A DNA stretch of 64,000 bases from Kribbella sp. VKM Ac-2568 (GCF_004345365.1 NZ_SLVF01000013.1:62001-126000), one strand, 5' to 3'. Counted from the stretch's first letter, positions 9,258 through 18,712 are shown. The notes: a model not told the origin generated them from the sequence alone. Numbers and translations: made by a program.

Positions 9258-10226
9258 TCAAGCCTCAACGCGCGCGCCCGCCCCAGCTCTCTTCCCGGGT
9301 CCGTGCCGCAGGTAGAGCCGCCAGATCTGTCGCTGCAGGAGCAGGGTGATCACGCCGGCGATCGTCATCCCGACCACGTTGATGCCGAGTTGCGCGGCCG
9401 ACCCGGTGATCTGCTCCGGCGCCCAGAGCGCGATCGACAGGGCGAGATCGCCGGCGGCGGGGACCGTGGTGACCGAGATGAACACACCGACCAGCGCGTT
9501 CGAGCGACCGGCCGTCTGCGACAGGACACCGGCGCAGCCCGCCAGTACCGCGACGACGGCCGACCAGCGGTCGGGCCGCCAGATGAACCCGGTCAACGGA
9601 CGAGGACCGGTCACGTCCGCTGTGTCGATCCAGCCGACCGCCCGGGCGAGCAGGGCGGCGAGAACCGTCAGGGCGATCGCCAGCAGGAAACCCTTGAACA
9701 GCAAGGCGATCGCCCGCACGCTCAGGTGGCCGGTCTTCAGCGCGATGCCGACCGCGAGCGCGGCGACCACGCCGAACTCCGGACCGACCACCATCGCGCC
9801 GACCACCAGGATGGAGGAATCGGTGATGACGGCAACGGCCGCGATCATCGTGGCGAGGGTGAGGAACGCGTAGTACGACCATGAGCCGGCCGTCTCGTTG
9901 TACGCCTGGTCGACCACCGCGTCCCAGATCACCGCGTCGTCCGGTGCGCCCGGAGCGGCCTTCTCGGTGGCCCTGGCGTTGCGGGACGGGGCCGCGCCGA
10001 CCTCGGTCACCGCGACGGAGCCCTCGTCGTACAGTCCTTGCTTCTTCAACCAGGACAGGATGTCCGAGGTCGCCTCGCGGGTGACGTCGCACTCGATCAC
10101 GTCGCCCACCGGGCGATGCGCGGCGCCGGGCAGCATCACCACGCTGGTCACCCGGTCGTCGGCGACGAGCGGGTCCAGGACGCGGCTGGTGCGATCCGGT
10201 GGGACGATGAGACGAAGATGCATCAC
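9258..10226 (-). CDS. DUF389 family membrane protein
   Basis: Polytopic membrane protein of unknown function (about 322 residues, usual size). The soluble N-terminal 85 residues carry MHLRLIVPPDRTSRVLD, typical of the family. Then come six or more hydrophobic helices, including the conserved helix YYAFLTLATMIAAVAVITDS and SILVVGAMVVGPEFG, the DUF389 signature. The start may be the GTG at 10226 or the ATG one codon later; both are adjacent and I cannot separate them. It diverges from the APC permease gene, with about 100 bases between. Nothing in the context indicates a substrate. Confidence 0.9.
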   Translation of the reverse strand: MMHLRLIVPPDRTSRVLDPLVADDRVTSVVMLPGAAHRPVGDVIECDVTREATSDILSWLKKQGLYDEGSVAVTEVGAAPSRNARATEKAAPGAPDDAVIWDAVVDQAYNETAGSWSYYAFLTLATMIAAVAVITDSSILVVGAMVVGPEFGVVAALAVGIALKTGHLSVRAIALLFKGFLLAIALTVLAALLARAVGWIDTADVTGPRPLTGFIWRPDRWSAVVAVLAGCAGVLSQTAGRSNALVGVFISVTTVPAAGDLALSIALWAPEQITGSAAQLGINVVGMTIAGVITLLLQRQIWRLYLRHGPGKRAGAGARVEA

Positions 10227-10327
10227 CCGGACATGGTGTCAGCCTTCTTCAGCAGGGCACGCCGCAGGCCCGGGCCGGTGCTCCACGACTGTGATCGACT
10301 GCTGGCTCGACGATCCAGGGAGGCAGG

Positions 10328-11734
10328 ATGAGCGACACCGCGGCCAAGACCACCGAAGACCGTCCTGAGCTGAAACGGGTGATGGGACCGGGCCTGCTCC
10401 TGCTCTTCGTGGTCGGCGACATCCTCGGCACCGGCGTCTACGCGCTGACCGGCAAGGTGGCAGGCGAGGTCGGTGGCGCCGTCTGGCTGCCGTTCCTGTG
10501 CGCCTTCATCGTGGCGATGCTGACGGCAACGAGTTACCTCGAGCTGGTGACGAAGTACCCGAAGGCCGGTGGCGCCGCGGTCTACACGCACAAGGCGTTC
10601 GGCATCCACTTCCTCACCTTCCTGCTCACTTTCGCGGTGATGTGCTCGGGCCTGACGTCGGCCTCCAGCGCCTCCAAGGCGTTCGCGGCGAACTTCTTCT
10701 CGGCGGTGAAGATCGACCCGGACCGCGGCTCGGTGCTGATGATCACCGCACTGGCGTTCATGGCGTTGATTGCCCTGGTCAACCTTCGGGGCGTCGGCGA
10801 GAGCGTCAAGGCGAACGTCGTACTGACCCTGGTCGAGCTGTCCGGTCTGCTGATCGTGATCGCGATCGGCGCCTGGGCGCTGTCCAACGGCGACGGCGAC
10901 ACCGCCCGGCTGACCGAGTTCAACACCCCGGACGGCGAGTCGCCGTTCGGCGCCGTCACCGCGGCGACCGCGCTCGCGTTCTTCGCGATGGTCGGCTTCG
11001 AGGACTCCGTCAACATGGCCGAGGAGACGAAGGACCCGGTCAAGATCTTCCCGAAGATCATGCTGATCGGCCTCACCATCACCGGCGTCATCTACGTGCT
11101 GGTCGCGATCTCGGCCGTCGCGCTCGTCTCGCCGGAGGAGCTCAACAAGGGCGCCACCCCGCTGCTGAAGGTGGTCCAGGCCGGCGCGCCGGACTTCCCG
11201 CTGCAGATCTTCGCCTGGATCACGATGTTCGCGGTGGCGAACTCGGCGCTGATCAACATGCTGATGGCCAGCCGCCTGCTCTACGGCATGTCGCACGAGA
11301 AGGTGCTGCCGGGTCCGCTCGGCCGCATCCTGCACAAGCGCCGTACTCCGTGGGTCGCGATCCTGTTCACCACGCTGCTGGCGTTCCTCCTGATCGGGTA
11401 CGCCGACCTCACCGCCCTGGGTGGTACGACGGCCTTGCTGCTGCTGTGCGTGTTCGCGATAGTCAACGTCGCGGTGCTCGTGCTGCGCCGCGACAAGGTG
11501 GAGCACAAGCACTTCCGCGCGCCGACCGCGTTGCCGATCCTGGGCTGCATCCTCTGCGTCTACCTGGCCAGCCCACTGTCCGGCCGGGCCTCGGACGACT
11601 ACAAGATCGCCGGCTGGCTGATGGTGATCGGCGTCGGTCTCTGGGCGATCACCTGGCTGCTGAACAAATACGTCTTCAAGCGCAAGTCCGACTTCGACCC
11701 GAGCCACCTCGACTCGAGCGGCCCGGTCAACTGA
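10328..11734 (+). CDS. APC-superfamily amino acid permease
   Basis: Cytoplasmic-membrane transporter of 468 residues, about 12 transmembrane helices, probably moving amino acids by proton symport or exchange. The N-terminal helix has GPGLLLLFVVGDILGTGVYA, the unwound TM1 substrate motif (GxG) of the APC fold. Other conserved parts are the FFAMVGFEDSVNMAEETKDP loop between helices 6 and 7 and NSALINMLMASRLLYGM. A ribosome site (GGGAGG) lies nine bases before the ATG. The stop overlaps the stop of the convergent MFS gene by eight bases, so both transcripts read into each other. Substrate specificity cannot be read from the sequence. Confidence 0.92.
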   Translation: MSDTAAKTTEDRPELKRVMGPGLLLLFVVGDILGTGVYALTGKVAGEVGGAVWLPFLCAFIVAMLTATSYLELVTKYPKAGGAAVYTHKAFGIHFLTFLLTFAVMCSGLTSASSASKAFAANFFSAVKIDPDRGSVLMITALAFMALIALVNLRGVGESVKANVVLTLVELSGLLIVIAIGAWALSNGDGDTARLTEFNTPDGESPFGAVTAATALAFFAMVGFEDSVNMAEETKDPVKIFPKIMLIGLTITGVIYVLVAISAVALVSPEELNKGATPLLKVVQAGAPDFPLQIFAWITMFAVANSALINMLMASRLLYGMSHEKVLPGPLGRILHKRRTPWVAILFTTLLAFLLIGYADLTALGGTTALLLLCVFAIVNVAVLVLRRDKVEHKHFRAPTALPILGCILCVYLASPLSGRASDDYKIAGWLMVIGVGLWAITWLLNKYVFKRKSDFDPSHLDSSGPVN

Positions 11735-12911
11735 TCTTCGTGGGATGGGTCGTCGTCGCCGTCCGGCGGAGCGAGGGCTGGGCGGCGAGGACGACGGTGC
11801 CGAGGGCGACCAGTCCGAGGGCTACGGCGATCCAGCCGAGCGCGCGGTAGTTGGCGCCGGCGTCGATGGCGAGGCCGCCGAGCCAGGGTCCGATGGTGAT
11901 GCCGACGTTGAACGACGAGAAGTTGACCGCGGTTGCCAGCGTCGGCGCCTCCTCGGCCAGGCTGAACACCCGGGCGTTCAGCGCCGGGTTGGTGGCGAAC
12001 CCGAAACCGCCGAGCAGGAAGATCGCGCCGACGGCGACCACCGGCACCGACGCCCAGATCGCCAGCACGGCCGAGAGCGCGACCACCCCGGTGATCCCGA
12101 CCGACAACGTCCGGAACGGGGTGGCGTCGGCATTCCGGCCGCCGATGGTGATCCCGATCAGCGAGCCCACGCCGTACAGGGCGAGGACGGCGGGGACCGC
12201 GCCGGACGGGAGACCGGTCGTCTCGGTGAGCAGGGGAGCGAGGTAGCTGAAGATGACCAGGATCGCGGCGGTGACCAGGGCGGTGGTGCAGTACGACAGC
12301 CACAGCCGGGGGTTCCACATCCCGCGGAGCTCGGAGATCATCCGGGGCGCGGTGTCGGGATCAGGACGAACGGGCGGGATCGTGGCGAGCACTCCCACCA
12401 TCGCCAGGACCGACATCAACGCCACCGCCCAGAACGCCGCCTGCCAACCGAGGTGCTGACCGATCACCGTGCCCGCCGGGAGGCCGACGATGGTCGCGAT
12501 GGTCAGGCCGCCGGCGACCACGCTCATCGCCCGGGCCCGGCTGTTCACCGGCACCAGCCCGACCGCCGTGACGGCGGCCACCGCCCAGAACCCGGCGTAC
12601 ACGAAGGCGCCGACGACGCGGGTGGCGAGCAGTACGGCGTAGTCCTGCGTGAGCGCGCCCGCGACGTGGGTGAGTGCGAAGATCGCCAGGAACACGAGCA
12701 GCGAGGTACGGCGGGGCCAGCGCAGGGTGACCACGGCCAGGATCGGAGCGCCGAGCAGCATGCCCACCGCGAAGGCGGAGATCAGCAGACCGGCGGCGGG
12801 GATCGACACGTCCAGGTCCGTGGCGAGCTCGGGCAGCAGGCCCGCGAGCATCAGCTCGGACGTGCCCTGGGCGAAGATGGCGAGCCCGAGGACGTAGACG
12901 GCGATCGGCAA
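11727..12911 (-). CDS. MFS transporter (DHA1-type exporter)
   Basis: Inner-membrane major-facilitator protein of about 394 residues and 12 helices. The start chosen is TTG at 12911: it lies at the first helix (LPIAVYVLGLAIFAQGTSEL) with a GGAGGGGG ribosome site just upstream. An upstream in-frame start at 13016 would add 35 unlikely residues (Trp/Cys/His-rich). The TM1-TM2 region (GTSELMLAGLLPELATDLDV) and the loop with RWPRRTSLL match the AraJ/Bcr-type DHA1 subgroup of drug or sugar efflux pumps. The gene is convergent with the APC permease and their stop codons overlap. The substrate is unknown. Confidence 0.9.
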   Translation of the reverse strand: MPIAVYVLGLAIFAQGTSELMLAGLLPELATDLDVSIPAAGLLISAFAVGMLLGAPILAVVTLRWPRRTSLLVFLAIFALTHVAGALTQDYAVLLATRVVGAFVYAGFWAVAAVTAVGLVPVNSRARAMSVVAGGLTIATIVGLPAGTVIGQHLGWQAAFWAVALMSVLAMVGVLATIPPVRPDPDTAPRMISELRGMWNPRLWLSYCTTALVTAAILVIFSYLAPLLTETTGLPSGAVPAVLALYGVGSLIGITIGGRNADATPFRTLSVGITGVVALSAVLAIWASVPVVAVGAIFLLGGFGFATNPALNARVFSLAEEAPTLATAVNFSSFNVGITIGPWLGGLAIDAGANYRALGWIAVALGLVALGTVVLAAQPSLRRTATTTHPTKIS

Positions 12912-13118
12912 CGCGAATCCCCCTCCGGAACTGCGGTGTTTGGCCGGGCGGTGTTCGCGACCGGCCTCCCAGTGTGTCGGACACAGGCCCGACACGCACG
13001 GCCACAGTGGGATCACTCACCGCTGTTGCAGCTATTGACATCGGGCCGGCCGCTTGACACGCCGCCGGGAAACGCCGATCGGCCGGGGTCGTTTGGCCGG
13101 ATCGGGCATGGTTGAGAC

Positions 13119-13739
13119 ATGAGTTCCCCGACTCCCGCGCGGCGCGCCAGCAGCGTCGTGGATGGCGCGAAGATCAGCAGCGGAGTGAAGCTGCTGGTCC
13201 TGCTCGTCGGGCTGATGTGGGTGAGCGAAGTCGTCGACACCGCGCTGAACGGCGAGCTCGATCAGTACGGGATCATCGCCCGGCAGCCGGACGGTCTGTT
13301 CGGCATCATCACCGCGCCGTTCCTGCACATGGGCTTCGGGCATCTCATCTCGAACACGCTGCCGCTGGTCACACTGGGCCTGCTGATCGCGGTCAGCGGG
13401 GCGAAGCGGCTGGCCGCCGTGACGGCCATCATCGTCACCCTCGGCGGCTTCGGCACCTGGCTGATCTCGCCACCGAACACGATCACGATCGGCGCCAGCG
13501 GACTGGTCTTCGGGTACGCCGCCTATCTGATCGCGCGCGGCATCTTCAACCGCCGGATCAGCCAGGTGCTGATCGGCGTGGTCGTCGTCCTGGTCTGGGG
13601 GAGCGCCCTGCTCAGCGGTCTGCTCCCGCAGGACGGCATCTCCTGGCAGGGCCACCTCTTCGGCGGCATCGCCGGCATCTTCGCCGCCTGGGTCCTCGCC
13701 GACGACCGCCCGAAACACACCGCCTCGCCACGCGTCTGA
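13119..13739 (+). CDS. Rhomboid family intramembrane serine protease
   Basis: Membrane protease that cleaves transmembrane helices of other proteins; 206 residues with six predicted helices, the minimal rhomboid core. Active-site serine S127 lies in GASGLVFGYAAYL, and catalytic H179 in WQGHLFGGIAGI. The FLHMGFGHLISNTLPLVTLG segment is the conserved HxxxxHxxxN region (H-M-G-F-G-H with N). Cytoplasmic N-terminus of about 25 residues. ATG at 13119; two TTGACA-like hexamers lie 60-84 bases upstream but without a good -10 partner. Followed by a GNAT gene on the same strand, 88 bases on. Natural substrate unknown. Confidence 0.93.
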   Translation: MSSPTPARRASSVVDGAKISSGVKLLVLLVGLMWVSEVVDTALNGELDQYGIIARQPDGLFGIITAPFLHMGFGHLISNTLPLVTLGLLIAVSGAKRLAAVTAIIVTLGGFGTWLISPPNTITIGASGLVFGYAAYLIARGIFNRRISQVLIGVVVVLVWGSALLSGLLPQDGISWQGHLFGGIAGIFAAWVLADDRPKHTASPRV

Positions 13740-13827
13740 GCCCACCGCTCGAACTGCTCCCGCCTCGTCCCGCAGGGGATTGTGAATCGGGTTTGACTGG
13801 CTCGAGTTCGTGTTGTTCGCTTGCGCG

Positions 13828-14268
13828 GTGCCGACTCTGCGGATCGAACAGCCGAGTGACGACGCCGGCCTCGAACAGTGGCGCCACGTCCACAACACGA
13901 TCATCCCGACGGACCCGCTGTCCCTCGACGAGGTCCGCGAACGCGTCCGGCGCAACCGTCTCGCCGTCGCTTACGCCGGCGACGAACTGGTCGGCTGCTC
14001 GACCGTCCGCCCCCCGAACGACGAGACGCCCGCGGCGACGGTGATCGTCCGCGTTCTCCCGGCCCACCGCCGCCAGGGCCTCGGCGAGCAGTTCTACGAG
14101 CACGAGCTGGCCGAGGCGAGGAAGCTCGACGCCGACGGGATCGAGACCATCATCCTCGCGTCCAACACCGACGGACTCCGGTTCGCCGAGTCGCACGGCT
14201 TCGTCGAGTTCGAGCGCTATGTCCTGCCGGGAGACACCATCCCTTTCATCACGCTGCGTCTCGCCTGA
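13828..14268 (+). CDS. GNAT family N-acetyltransferase
   Basis: Acetyl-CoA-dependent transferase of about 146 residues, single GNAT domain. The acetyl-CoA binding motif A is VIVRVLPAHRRQGLGEQFYE (R-R-Q-G-L-G), followed by motif B around ESHGFVEFERY. The N-terminal block PTLRIEQPSDDAGL suggests the GTG at 13828; a GTG six codons earlier (13810) keeps the frame and cannot be excluded, and neither has a strong ribosome site. Substrate unknown. It is convergent with the dehydratase gene, only six bases between the stops. Confidence 0.85.
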   Translation: MPTLRIEQPSDDAGLEQWRHVHNTIIPTDPLSLDEVRERVRRNRLAVAYAGDELVGCSTVRPPNDETPAATVIVRVLPAHRRQGLGEQFYEHELAEARKLDADGIETIILASNTDGLRFAESHGFVEFERYVLPGDTIPFITLRLA

Positions 14269-14274
14269 CCCAGG

Positions 14275-15195
14275 TCAGCCCAGCGTCGAAGGATCTGTGT
14301 TCGCCCCACAGATGACCGCGACGACCCGCTCGCCGTCCACCGGCTGGTAGGCGCCGCTCAGCAACGCCGCGTAGCTCACCGCCGCGCCATGCTCGACCGC
14401 AAGGTGGTACTCGTGCCACAACTCGTTGCGCGCAGCAACGATGGCGTCCTCGTCGACGAGCACCGACCGCACGGAGTTGGCCTTGACCGCCTCGAACGCG
14501 AGCTCTCCCAATCTGCGGGCACCGAGCGAGTCAGCCGCCAGACCACCCACCTGTACGTCGACCCGTTCGCCGGCCGCCAGCGTCCGGGCGAGCGTGGGAG
14601 CCAGTTCGGGCTCGACCGCCACCACCTTGGCGCGGTCGCCGATCGCGGTGGAGATCCCGGCGATCAGCCCGCCTCCACCCACCGCGACGAGCACCGTGTC
14701 GAAGTCATCGAGGTCCTCGAGCAGTTCCAGCCCGATCGTTCCCTGCCCGGCGACGACCTCCGGCTGGTCGAAGGCGTGCACCAGCAAGGCCCCGGACTCC
14801 TCACACGCCACCGCCGCGGCCTCGTACGCCTCGGCGTACTCGTTGCCGACCTGCACCACGTCCGCGTCGAGCGTCCGCAGCCGGGCCACCTTCGGGGCGG
14901 GCGCGTTCACGGGAACGAAGATCCGCGCCGGCACCCCGAGCTCGCGTGCGGCATAGGCGGCCGCGAGCCCGGCGTTGCCACCCGACGCGGCAACGACGCC
15001 CTGGCCCGTGAGCAGGCCCTGCTCCTTGGCCGAGAGCAGCCGGTTGAACGCGCCGCGCGGCTTGAACGACCCGACGTGCTGCAGGAGTTCCAGCTTGAGC
15101 GTCAGCGTCGGCGAAACCTGCAGCACCGGCGTACGGCGTACCCGGCCGGCGATCCGCGTGGCGGCGCGCTGAACATCCTCACGAGTCACAGTCAT
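14275..15195 (-). CDS. PLP-dependent threonine/serine dehydratase family protein
   Basis: Cytosolic pyridoxal-phosphate enzyme of fold type II, 306 residues, expected to deaminate threonine or serine to a 2-oxo acid. The Schiff-base lysine is K45 in GSFKPRGAF; the substrate loop is ASGGNAGLAAA, and the phosphate-binding glycine loop is VAVGGGGLIAG. No C-terminal ACT regulatory domain is present, so it resembles the short catabolic or racemase-type enzymes rather than biosynthetic IlvA. Divergent from the propionyl-CoA synthetase gene with 152 bases between. Serine racemase or another beta-replacement activity remains possible. Confidence 0.9.
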   Translation of the reverse strand: MTVTREDVQRAATRIAGRVRRTPVLQVSPTLTLKLELLQHVGSFKPRGAFNRLLSAKEQGLLTGQGVVAASGGNAGLAAAYAARELGVPARIFVPVNAPAPKVARLRTLDADVVQVGNEYAEAYEAAAVACEESGALLVHAFDQPEVVAGQGTIGLELLEDLDDFDTVLVAVGGGGLIAGISTAIGDRAKVVAVEPELAPTLARTLAAGERVDVQVGGLAADSLGARRLGELAFEAVKANSVRSVLVDEDAIVAARNELWHEYHLAVEHGAAVSYAALLSGAYQPVDGERVVAVICGANTDPSTLG

Positions 15196-15347
15196 GCCTC
15201 AACCCTGCCACGCCCCTTACAACCACGATCCACCGGTGGCTCGGGTGAGTGCCGGTTCAGACCCGGGCGGCTCGCGTGGTGGGCTGTTGCGGGGATGCTG
15301 GATGGGTAAGACTGCCGGTGGCTTCATCGCGAGACGGAGGCATGCAG

Positions 15348-17228
15348 ATGGGTACGTACGACGAGACCTACCGCCGCAGCCTGGCGGATCCCGAGGGCTT
15401 CTGGCTGGAGGCGGCCGGCGCGATCTCCTGGACGCGACCACCGACCCGTGCGCTGGACGACTCGGCCGCGCCGCTCTACCGGTGGTTCCCGGACGGCGAG
15501 CTCAACACGTCGTACAACGCGCTCGACCGGCACGTCGAGGCCGGCAACGGCGACCGCACCGCGCTGATCTACGACTCGCCGGTCACCGGGACGACTCGCA
15601 GCTACACCTACGGCGAACTGCGGGACCAGGTCGCGCTCTTCGCGGGCGCGCTCAAGGAGCTGGGAGTCGGCAAGGGCGATCGGGTGATCGGGTACCTGCC
15701 GATGGTGCCCGAGGCCGTCATCACGATGCTCGCCTGCGCCCGGCTCGGGGCGATCCACTCGGTCGTGTTCGGCGGGTTCGCGCCGAAAGAACTGGCCGCC
15801 CGGATCGACGACGCGACGCCGAAGGTGATCGTGGCGGCGTCCTGTGGGATCGAGCCGACGCGGGTGGTCGAGTACAAGCCGATCATCGACGCCGCCCTCG
15901 CGCTCGCCACCCATCAGCCGGAGCACACCGTGCTGCTGCAGCGCGAGATCGCGCCGGGGAAACTCGGAGAGCGCGATCTCGACTGGGAAACCGCGATCTC
16001 CGGGGTGACGCCGGTCGAGCCGGAGCCCGTGGCAGCCACCGATCCGCTGTACATCCTCTACACCTCCGGCACGACCGGGAAGCCGAAGGGCGTAGTCCGC
16101 GACAACGGTGGTCACGCGGTCGCGCTGGCTTGGACGATGGGCGCGGTCTATGGCATCGGCCCGGGTGACGTCTGGTGGACTGCCTCCGACGTCGGCTGGG
16201 TCGTCGGCCACTCTTACATCGTGTACGCGCCCCTGCTCGTCGGTGCGACCACAGTCCTCTACGAAGGAAAGCCGGTCGGTACTCCGGACGCCGGCGCCTT
16301 CTGGCGGGTGATCTCGCAGCACGGCGTGAAAGCGCTCTTCACCGCTCCGACCGCATTCCGCGCGATCAAGAAGGTCGATCCCGACGGCGGCGAAATCGCG
16401 AAGTACGACCTCGGCCGGTTCCAGACGCTCTTCCTGGCCGGGGAACGCCTCGACCCGGAGACGTACCACTGGGCGCACGACAAGCTCGGCGTACCGGTCG
16501 TCGATCACTGGTGGCAGACGGAGACCGGCTGGCCGATCGTCGCCAACCCGCGCGGGCTCGAGCCGCTGCCGGTGAAGCCCGGGTCGGCGACGGTGCCGCT
16601 GCCGGGGTGGGACGTGCAGATCCTCGACGCCGGGGGCGTTCAGCAGGCCGCGGGGGAGGAGGGGGCGATCGCGATCAAGCTGCCGCTCCCGCCGGGTGCG
16701 CTGCCGACGCTGTGGGGCGACGACCAGCGCTACATCGACAACTACCTGAGCCGGTACGACGGGTACTACCTGACGGGTGACTCCGGCTACATCGATGCCG
16801 ACGGCTATGTCTTCGTGATGGGGCGGACCGACGACGTCATCAACGTCGCCGGCCACCGTCTGTCCACCGGGAGCATGGAGGCTGTGCTCGCCGCCCATCC
16901 AGCGGTCGCGGAGTGCGCCGTGATCGGGGTCCACGACGCACTCAAGGGACAGTTGCCGCGCGGACTCGTCGTACTCAAGGCCGGTGTCACCATCGACCCG
17001 GAGACCTTGCGGGACGAACTGGTCGCCGCCGTACGCCGCGACATCGGCCCGGTCGCGGCCTTCCGGGAGGTCTCGGTCGTCGAGGCCCTGCCGAAGACCA
17101 GATCGGGCAAGATCCTCCGCAAGACCATGCGCGGTATCGCCGACGGCCGCGACGAGCCCGTCCCCTCCACCATCGAGGACGCGACCGTGCTCGAGACCCT
17201 ACGCCCGATCCTCCGGCACTCCGACTGA
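15348..17228 (+). CDS. prpE: Propionyl-CoA synthetase (acyl-CoA synthetase family)
   Basis: Activates a short-chain acid (propionate most likely) with ATP and CoA through an acyl-adenylate. 626 residues, the usual length. The ACS N-terminal domain (SLADPEGFWLEAA) is followed by the phosphate loop LYTSGTTGKPKG, the WWTASDVGWVVGHSYIVYAP segment and WWQTETGWPI, both characteristic of the PrpE/Acs group. The C-terminal lysine for adenylation lies in KTRSGKILRKTM and is the usual site of acetylation control. ATG at 15348 is chosen: GGAGG lies seven bases upstream, whereas the ATG at 15342 is too close. Acetyl-CoA synthetase is the alternative, but the MGTYDETYRRS opening points to PrpE. Confidence 0.92.
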   Translation: MGTYDETYRRSLADPEGFWLEAAGAISWTRPPTRALDDSAAPLYRWFPDGELNTSYNALDRHVEAGNGDRTALIYDSPVTGTTRSYTYGELRDQVALFAGALKELGVGKGDRVIGYLPMVPEAVITMLACARLGAIHSVVFGGFAPKELAARIDDATPKVIVAASCGIEPTRVVEYKPIIDAALALATHQPEHTVLLQREIAPGKLGERDLDWETAISGVTPVEPEPVAATDPLYILYTSGTTGKPKGVVRDNGGHAVALAWTMGAVYGIGPGDVWWTASDVGWVVGHSYIVYAPLLVGATTVLYEGKPVGTPDAGAFWRVISQHGVKALFTAPTAFRAIKKVDPDGGEIAKYDLGRFQTLFLAGERLDPETYHWAHDKLGVPVVDHWWQTETGWPIVANPRGLEPLPVKPGSATVPLPGWDVQILDAGGVQQAAGEEGAIAIKLPLPPGALPTLWGDDQRYIDNYLSRYDGYYLTGDSGYIDADGYVFVMGRTDDVINVAGHRLSTGSMEAVLAAHPAVAECAVIGVHDALKGQLPRGLVVLKAGVTIDPETLRDELVAAVRRDIGPVAAFREVSVVEALPKTRSGKILRKTMRGIADGRDEPVPSTIEDATVLETLRPILRHSD

Positions 17229-17248
17229 CAGCGACGAGAGGAAACCTC

Positions 17249-17504
17249 ATGGGCAAGGCAATCATGGGTTGCGCGGCGGTGTCGGCCGACGGCTACATCG
17301 CTGACGACGATGGCCCCAGGCGGGCAGGCACTGCGGCTCGGTCTGATCGACCAGATCGTGATGAACGTCGTGCCCGTCGTGTTCGGTGGCGGTAGGCCGT
17401 TCTTCGGCGCCATGAAACCCGGCGACAACGTCACGCTCGGCAACCCGTCCCGCGTGGCCCAAGGCAACCGTGTCACGCATCTGCTCTACGGCGTCGAACA
17501 CTGA
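17249..17504 (+). pseudogene. Dihydrofolate-reductase-like (RibD C-domain) gene with internal deletion
   Basis: The ATG at 17249 has an AGAGGAAA ribosome site and opens MGKAIMGCAAVSADGYIADD, the family's first strand and signature. After about 24 codons the frame changes and the text continues in another frame with GLIDQIVMNVVPVVFGGGRP and ending VTHLLYGVEH, which is the family's C-terminal strand. About 110-120 residues between the two ends are missing, so the NADPH-binding core is gone. The protein cannot be functional. Lies 20 bases downstream of prpE, so it is probably still transcribed. Confidence 0.8.
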
Positions 17505-17547
17505 TCATGGACACAGCGAACCTGCAGGACGTCAGACCATCAGGGAG

Positions 17548-17970
17548 ATGACCGTGCGCACCTTGCTCGTCGGACTCCGCGTCACCGACCTGGATCGCTC
17601 CCGCGGGTTCTACCAGGCACTCGGCTACATCGTCGTCGGAACCGTTCCCGACACCCCTTTCGGCTCCCTGACCATGCTCCAGTTGCCGGACGACCCGTTC
17701 GTCACCGTCGAACTCGCGCACGACCCCGCCCGGCCGGTCACCGATACCGGCGGCCTCAACCACCTCGCCATCCAGACGGACGACCTGCACGCCACCATCG
17801 CCACCCTGGCCGCCCACGGCATCCAGACCGATCCGGCGCGGCCGACCGCCGGTCCCGACGAGCCGCTGGTCACGATGGTGCGCGACCCCGACGGCTACCT
17901 GGTCGAGCTCGTCCAATGGCCGGAAGGACACGCCGTCGGAATGACCGCCGAGGACTTCAGGAGCGGGTGA
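17548..17970 (+). CDS. VOC family (glyoxalase/bleomycin-resistance) protein
   Basis: Single vicinal-oxygen-chelate domain pair of 140 residues. Starts MTVRTLLVGLRVTDLDRSRG with FYQALGY, contains GLNHLAIQTDD and ends RDPDGYLVELVQWPEG: the two beta-alpha-beta-beta-beta modules. Potential metal ligands are His in LNHLAI and Glu in VELVQW, with Glu in VTVELAHD in the first half, so a metalloenzyme such as a glyoxalase I-type lyase is possible. ATG at 17548 follows CAGGGAG; upstream codons in the frame have no similarity. The substrate is unknown. Confidence 0.88.
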   Translation: MTVRTLLVGLRVTDLDRSRGFYQALGYIVVGTVPDTPFGSLTMLQLPDDPFVTVELAHDPARPVTDTGGLNHLAIQTDDLHATIATLAAHGIQTDPARPTAGPDEPLVTMVRDPDGYLVELVQWPEGHAVGMTAEDFRSG

Positions 17971-18055
17971 CGGTTGAATTCCGATCCCGGTGCCCAGGGG
18001 GACGCCGGGGCCCGGGCCCTCACGGTCGGGCGGGCGGTGACCTAGGCTCGGGAGC

Positions 18056-18712
18056 ATGCGAGTCGTGATAGCTGGTGGACATGGACAGATCGCCCTGCGG
18101 CTGACGAAGATCCTGGCCGCTGACGGGCACGAGGTGGTCGGACTGGTGCGGAACCCCGCGCACGAGGCCGACATTGCCGCGGCGGGCGGCGAGGCCGCAG
18201 TACTGGATCTCGAGAAGGCCGACCGCGACTCGGTCGTCGCGGTGCTGTCCGGCGCCGACGTCGCGATCTTCTCCGCCGGTGCGGGCCCGGGTAGCGGGGT
18301 CGAGCGCAAGGAGACGGTCGACAAGGGCGCCGCAGTACTGCTGGCGGATGCGGCCGAGCGGGCCGGAGTACGGCGGCACCTGCAGGTCAGCTCGATGGGC
18401 GCGGACAACTTCGGCGACCTGGACCCGAACGACCAGTTCACGATCTACCTGCGGGCGAAGAAGGCGGCCGAGGACGATCTGCGGTCCCGGGACCTGGACT
18501 GGACGGTCCTGCGGCCGGGTGGGCTCACCAACGACCCGGGCACCGGCAAGGTGCTGCTCGACGACAAGACCGGGTACGGCCGGATCAGCCGTGACGACGT
18601 GGCGCTCGTGCTGGCCGGACTCTGCTCGAATCCCGCCTCGATCGGCCGCACGCTGGAACTGATCGCCGGCGACACCCCGATCGACGAGGCCCTGAACAAC
18701 CTCGCAGGCTGA
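18056..18712 (+). CDS. NAD(P)H-binding atypical SDR protein
   Basis: 218-residue Rossmann-fold protein of the NmrA/YwnB-like atypical short-chain dehydrogenase group. The dinucleotide loop is VVIAGGHGQIALRL (GxxGxxA type), and the later signature is DWTVLRPGGLTNDPGTGKV. It lacks a classical YxxxK pair, as is common in this group, so a redox-sensing role is as plausible as catalysis. ATG at 18056 follows CTCGGGAG. 45 bases before the OsmC gene on the same strand, with a palindrome between them. Confidence 0.88.
   Translation: MRVVIAGGHGQIALRLTKILAADGHEVVGLVRNPAHEADIAAAGGEAAVLDLEKADRDSVVAVLSGADVAIFSAGAGPGSGVERKETVDKGAAVLLADAAERAGVRRHLQVSSMGADNFGDLDPNDQFTIYLRAKKAAEDDLRSRDLDWTVLRPGGLTNDPGTGKVLLDDKTGYGRISRDDVALVLAGLCSNPASIGRTLELIAGDTPIDEALNNLAG

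Noticed and set aside
10223-11707. 494-codon minus-strand frame opposite the APC permease
   Set aside because: Translation is rich in R, G, H, D, Q without any helix or motif; the plus strand holds a clear 12-helix permease.
13035-13059. Two TTGACA boxes as rhomboid promoters
   Set aside because: No matching -10 at 16-19 bases for either box, so I do not list it as a promoter.
11745-13115. 456-codon plus-strand frame opposite the MFS gene
   Set aside because: Composition is typical for antisense of membrane-protein codons in high-GC DNA; no ribosome site.
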